Source: Bacillota bacterium (GTDB lineage Bacteria > Bacillota > Clostridia > Peptostreptococcales > Anaerovoracaceae). From it: 10,030 bases of DNA. Each line of letters opens with the position of its first letter. Positions within the stretch are counted from its first letter, which is position 1. The stretch covers positions 1-10,030 of the forward strand of contig JAEELK010000061.1 in NCBI GenBank assembly GCA_016282655.1, in the 5' to 3' direction. The notes under the pieces are model-generated. The model saw only the letters and a program-made list of their open reading frames with translations. It had not been told where the DNA came from and made no database searches. The translations under genes and the position numbers were made by a program. Below are positions 7,418-10,030 of the stretch, in pieces.

Positions 7418-7430
7418 GGGCGGGCCGCCC
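7418..7430. other. GC-rich inverted repeat just after the uvrB stop
   Basis: GGGCGG (7418-7423) and CCGCCC (7425-7430) are exact inverted copies around one base, so a real RNA hairpin would have about five pairs and a three-base loop. It overlaps the first base of the uvrB stop complement and lies 42 bases before the uvrA start. No U-run follows. It is either an intercistronic RNA hairpin or GC-rich chance. Confidence 0.3.
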
Positions 7431-9412
7431 TACGAGCGGACCCGGTATTCGAAGAGCAGGTCCCTGAGCTGGGCGGCCCGCTCGAACTGCAGGTCCGCCG
7501 CCGCCTGCTTCATTTCCTTTTCCAAAAGTTTCGCGTATTCCTGCCGCTCCTTGCGGGTCAGCTCGTTCGGCTTCTTGCCGTGATAGTACTCCGCCTGCGG
7601 CTCCGCCACCTTGGTCGCCTCGATGATGTCGCGGACGGACTTCCGCACGCTCTGCGGCGTGATGCCGTGCTCCCGGTTGTAGCGCTGCTGGATCTCCCGG
7701 CGGCGCTCCGTCTCGCGCAGCGTGGCCTCCATGGCCGGGCTGATGCTGTCCGCGTACATGATGACCCTGCCTTCCGCGTTGCGGGCGGCCCGCCCCACCG
7801 TCTGGATCAGCGAGGTCTCCGTGCGCAGGAAGCCTTCCTTGTCCGCGTCCAGGATGGCCACCAGCGCGACCTCCGGGATGTCCAGCCCCTCGCGCAGCAG
7901 GTTGATGCCCACCAGCACGTCGAAGGCGCCCAGGCGCAGATCCCGCAGGATGGCCATGCGCTCCAGCGTGTCCACCTCGGAATGCAGGTAGCGCACCCGG
8001 ATGCCCGCGTTTTTCAGATAGTCCGTGAGGCGCTCCGCCATCTTCTTGGTCAGCGTGGTCACCAGGGTCCGCTCTCCCCCGGCGCTGACCTTGCGGATCT
8101 CCTCCATGAGATCGTCGATCTGCCCCTCGGTGGGCCGGACCTCGATGGGCGGATCCAGCAGTCCCGTGGGGCGGATGACCTGCTCGGCCGAGATGCCGCC
8201 GCTCTGCTCCTTCTCCCAGGGGGCCGGCGTCGCGCTCACGTAGATCGCCTGCGGGATGAGGCTCTGGAACTCGTCGAAGTTCAGCGGACGGTTGTCCAGC
8301 GCGGAAGGGAGGCGGAAGCCGTAGTCCACCAGGGACTGCTTGCGGGAGCGGTCTCCGGCGCTCATCGCCCGCAGCTGCGGGAGCATCACGTGGGATTCGT
8401 CCACCAGGAGCAGGAAGTCCCGCGGGAAGTAGTCGATCAGCGTATAGGGCCGGCTGCCGGGCGCCAGACCGTTGATGTGCCTGGAATAGTTCTCGATGCC
8501 CTTGCAGCTCCCGACCTCGCGGAGCATCTCCATGTCGTAGCGGGTCCGCTGCTCGATGCGCTGCGCCTCGATGAGCTTTCCTTCGGACTTGAACCAGGCC
8601 ACGCGCTCCTCCAGTTCCTCCTCGATGGTCTCCAGCGCGTGCTCCAGCTTCTCGCGCGAGGTGACGTAGTGGGAGGCGGGAAAGACGGAGATGTGGCTGC
8701 GCAGGCCCAGGATCTCTCCCGTGACCGGATGGATCTCCTTGATGCACTCCACCTCGTCGCCGAAGAGCTCCACGCGCACCGGGGACTCCGCGCCGGCGGG
8801 ATAGATGTCGATGATGTCGCCCCGCACGCGGAAGGAGCCGCGCTGCAGCTCCAGGTCGTTGCGGCTGTACTGGATCTCCACCAGGCGCTGCAGGATCTCG
8901 TTTCTGGGGCGCTCCATGCCGGGGCGCAGCGAGAGCACCTGGTTCTCGTAGTCGATGGGGCTGCCCAGGCCGTAGATGCCGGAGACGGAGGCGACGATCA
9001 CCACGTCCCGCCGCTCCGCGAGCGCGGCCGTGGCGGAGTGGCGCAGCTTCTCGATCTCCGCGTTGATGTCCGAGTCCTTTTCGATATAGGTGTCCGTGGA
9101 AGGCACGTAGGCCTCCGGCTGGTAATAATCATAATAAGAGACGAAGAACTCCACCGCGTTCTCGGGGAAGAATTCCTTGAACTCCCCGCAGAGCTGCGCG
9201 GCCAGCGTCTTGTTGTGCGAGAGCACCAGCGTGGGCCGGTTCATGCGGGCGATGACGTTCGCCATGGTGAAGGTCTTGCCCGAGCCGGTGACGCCCAGCA
9301 GGGTCTGATGCCGTTTGCCGGCCAGCAGGCCCTCGCAGAGGCGTTCCACCGCCTCCGGCTGATCGCCCGTCATCTGATATTCGGAATGCAGTTTGAATCG
9401 CTTTTCTTCCAT
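7430..9412 (-). CDS. uvrB: Excinuclease ABC subunit B (UvrB)
   Basis: Helicase-fold ATPase of nucleotide excision repair that takes damaged DNA from UvrA, verifies the lesion and recruits UvrC. The 660 residues match the usual Gram-positive length. Visible: Walker A GVTGSGKT (40-47); the beta-hairpin that clamps [22 protein letters not shown] (92-110); DESH Walker B (338-341); helicase motif [11 protein letters not shown] (537-545); and the C-terminal UVR coiled-coil domain at about 617-655, which binds UvrC. The ATG at 9412 gives the normal family N-terminus ([22 protein letters not shown]), but there is no clear Shine-Dalgarno site, only GAAG touching the ATG. It follows dtd by 46 bases, a gap filled by a hairpin, so translation may depend on coupling to dtd. 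It is transcribed with dtd and uvrA from the LexA-controlled promoter. Confidence 0.98.
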   Translation of the reverse strand: MEEKRFKLHSEYQMTGDQPEAVERLCEGLLAGKRHQTLLGVTGSGKTFTMANVIARMNRPTLVLSHNKTLAAQLCGEFKEFFPENAVEFFVSYYDYYQPEAYVPSTDTYIEKDSDINAEIEKLRHSATAALAERRDVVIVASVSGIYGLGSPIDYENQVLSLRPGMERPRNEILQRLVEIQYSRNDLELQRGSFRVRGDIIDIYPAGAESPVRVELFGDEVECIKEIHPVTGEILGLRSHISVFPASHYVTSREKLEHALETIEEELEERVAWFKSEGKLIEAQRIEQRTRYDMEMLREVGSCKGIENYSRHINGLAPGSRPYTLIDYFPRDFLLLVDESHVMLPQLRAMSAGDRSRKQSLVDYGFRLPSALDNRPLNFDEFQSLIPQAIYVSATPAPWEKEQSGGISAEQVIRPTGLLDPPIEVRPTEGQIDDLMEEIRKVSAGGERTLVTTLTKKMAERLTDYLKNAGIRVRYLHSEVDTLERMAILRDLRLGAFDVLVGINLLREGLDIPEVALVAILDADKEGFLRTETSLIQTVGRAARNAEGRVIMYADSISPAMEATLRETERRREIQQRYNREHGITPQSVRKSVRDIIEATKVAEPQAEYYHGKKPNELTRKERQEYAKLLEKEMKQAAADLQFERAAQLRDLLFEYRVRS

Positions 9413-9434
9413 CTTCGTATTTCGTGTCTTCGCG

Positions 9435-9457
9435 CCGCCCGCCGTCCGGGCAGGCGG
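9435..9457 (-). other. Strong hairpin in the dtd-uvrB gap
   Basis: In minus-strand RNA CCGCCTGCC (9457-9449) pairs with GGCGGGCGG (9443-9435): nine pairs including one U.G, with a five-base CGGAC loop. It starts one base after the dtd stop codon and ends 22 bases before the uvrB ATG. No U-run follows, so it is unlikely to terminate; it may mark an mRNA processing or stabilising point, or alter uvrB translation. Confidence 0.5.
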
Positions 9458-9458
9458 A

Positions 9459-9905
9459 TCAGAGCTCCGCCGAATCCAGCAGGACCGTGAAGGGGCCTTC
9501 GTTGCAGAGCTCCACCTTCATGTCCGCGCCGAAGCGGCCGCAGGCCAGCGCGGGGAACCGTTCCCGGCAGGCCGCCAGGACGTACTCGTACAGCGCTTCT
9601 GCTTCCGCAGGACCGGCGGCGTTCGTGAAGCTCGGCCGGTAGCCGTGCTTACAATCCGCGTAGAGCGTGAACTGGGAGATGAGGAGCAGGTTGCCGCCCA
9701 CGTCCGCGGGCGCGAGGTTCGTCTTGCCCTGGGCGTCCTCGAAGATCCGCAGGCCGCAGAGCTTTTTCACCATCTTGTCCGCGACGGCGCGGTCGTCCGT
9801 ATGGGAGATGCCGATGAGGACCAGAAATCCTTTGTCGATGGCGCCGACGCAGGCGCCGTCCACAGAGACGGAGGCGCGGCTGACGCGCTGGATCAGAAAG
9901 CGCAT
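9459..9905 (-). CDS. dtd: D-aminoacyl-tRNA deacylase
   Basis: Homodimeric proofreading enzyme that hydrolyses D-aminoacyl-tRNAs (and mischarged glycyl-tRNA) after aminoacylation, freeing the tRNA and keeping D-amino acids out of translation; cytosolic. It is 148 residues, the standard size, and both active-site motifs are intact: SQFTL (77-81) and NEGPFT (135-140) with the cross-subunit Gly-Pro at 137-138. [11 protein letters not shown] and [11 protein letters not shown] also match the family. The ATG at 9905 has an AAAGGG ribosome site (9914-9919) eight bases upstream. It is the first gene after the promoter and LexA box and lies 46 bases before uvrB. In many Firmicutes dtd follows relA; here it leads an excision-repair transcript, so it would be induced with uvrBA. 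Confidence 0.96.
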   Translation of the reverse strand: MRFLIQRVSRASVSVDGACVGAIDKGFLVLIGISHTDDRAVADKMVKKLCGLRIFEDAQGKTNLAPADVGGNLLLISQFTLYADCKHGYRPSFTNAAGPAEAEALYEYVLAACRERFPALACGRFGADMKVELCNEGPFTVLLDSAEL

Positions 9906-9933
9906 GTGTGGATCCCTTTCTTATGCTGCTTTA

Positions 9934-9945
9934 GAACATTTGTTC
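9934..9945. promoter_or_regulatory. LexA/DinR operator (SOS box)
   Basis: A perfect GAAC-N4-GTTC inverted repeat: GAACATTTGTTC on the + strand, GAACAAATGTTC on the minus strand. This is the core of the Gram-positive SOS box (CGAACRNRYGTTYG); on the minus strand the AAAT centre fits RNRY, while both outer flanks deviate (T and T). It begins nine bases after the -10 box, over the predicted first transcribed bases, where a bound repressor would block initiation. uvrBA is a known LexA target in Bacillus subtilis, which supports the reading. Confidence 0.88.
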
Positions 9946-9954
9946 AACCCTTTT

Positions 9955-9983
9955 ATTATACCTATTTCTTTTTATAGTGTAAA
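9955..9983 (-). promoter_or_regulatory. Sigma-A promoter of the dtd-uvrB-uvrA operon
   Basis: On the minus strand TTTACA (9983-9978) is separated by exactly 17 AT-rich bases from a perfect TATAAT (9960-9955). The start should be near 9948, giving a leader of about 43 bases to the dtd ATG at 9905. The stretch is strikingly AT-rich against the GC-rich coding DNA around it. Confidence 0.88.
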
Positions 9984-10030
9984 GTAGAAGATAAGAGTCG
10001 GGGCGCCGAGCGAAAGCGTCTGCGCAGCAA
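9984..10030. other. Unassigned right edge
   Basis: Beyond the dtd promoter the sequence returns to GC-rich bases, including a GCGAAAGC mini-hairpin (about 10010-10017). It is too short to assign. It could be the end of the gene upstream of dtd or the leader of a divergent gene; a TATAGT on the + strand at 9973-9978 could be a divergent -10 box but has no convincing -35. Confidence 0.2.

Noticed and set aside
5376..8747. A 1123-codon open frame on the minus strand running through both uvrB and uvrA in another frame
   Set aside because: Remarkably long and crosses a gene boundary, but the product is Arg/Gly/Pro/Ala/His-rich throughout, as expected from an off-frame reading of GC-rich codons, while both overlapped genes are intact.
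7580..9490. A 636-codon open frame on the + strand opposite uvrB
   Set aside because: Same explanation: a mirror of a clearly real gene, with a biased composition and no recognisable domain.
9940..9978. A divergent + strand promoter from the dtd control region
   Set aside because: TATAGT (9973-9978) has no convincing -35 at 16-18 bases, and the window ends before any gene could be confirmed.

Overview
This window looks like a conserved housekeeping segment from a GC-rich member of the Firmicutes, most likely class Clostridia. The evidence is strong purine-rich ribosome-binding sites, sigma-A type promoters in short AT-rich gaps, a Gram-positive type LexA box (GAAC-N4-GTTC), and protein signatures that resemble clostridial versions. 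These include the PNG loop in the MutY iron-sulfur motif, the CPDHG zinc motif in UvrA, and the GVGERLITS stretch in nicotinate phosphoribosyltransferase. The lineage is an inference from motifs, not from a database search.

Layout: one gene, mutY (73..1146), lies on the + strand at the left edge. It ends at a strong bidirectional terminator (1150..1179) shared with the convergent minus-strand series. That series reads from right to left as dtd (9905..9459), uvrB (9412..7430), uvrA (7375..4526), pncB (4437..2995), ilvE (2934..1858) and a 5-formyltetrahydrofolate cyclo-ligase gene (1776..1201). There are no transposons, CRISPR arrays, tRNA or rRNA genes, and no gene-free stretch longer than about 125 bases.

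Regulation: a well-formed promoter (TTTACA, 17 bases, TATAAT) sits upstream of dtd, and a perfect LexA operator lies just downstream of its -10 box. This points to an SOS-induced dtd-uvrB-uvrA transcript. A second promoter starts at the uvrA stop codon (TTGACA, 17 bases, TAATAT) and should drive pncB and ilvE. A terminator hairpin after ilvE runs directly into the ribosome-binding site of the cyclo-ligase gene. Three of the minus-strand gaps hold GC-rich hairpins without a U-run.

Function: UvrA and UvrB perform damage recognition in nucleotide excision repair, and MutY removes adenine opposite 8-oxoguanine, so two DNA-repair functions flank the segment. Dtd clears D-aminoacyl-tRNAs. PncB salvages nicotinate into the NAD pathway, IlvE makes or degrades branched-chain amino acids, and the cyclo-ligase returns 5-formyl-THF to the folate pool. 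I see no sign of a novel defence or mobile system. The points most worth a second look are regulatory: the LexA control of dtd and the terminator/ribosome-site overlap before the cyclo-ligase gene.
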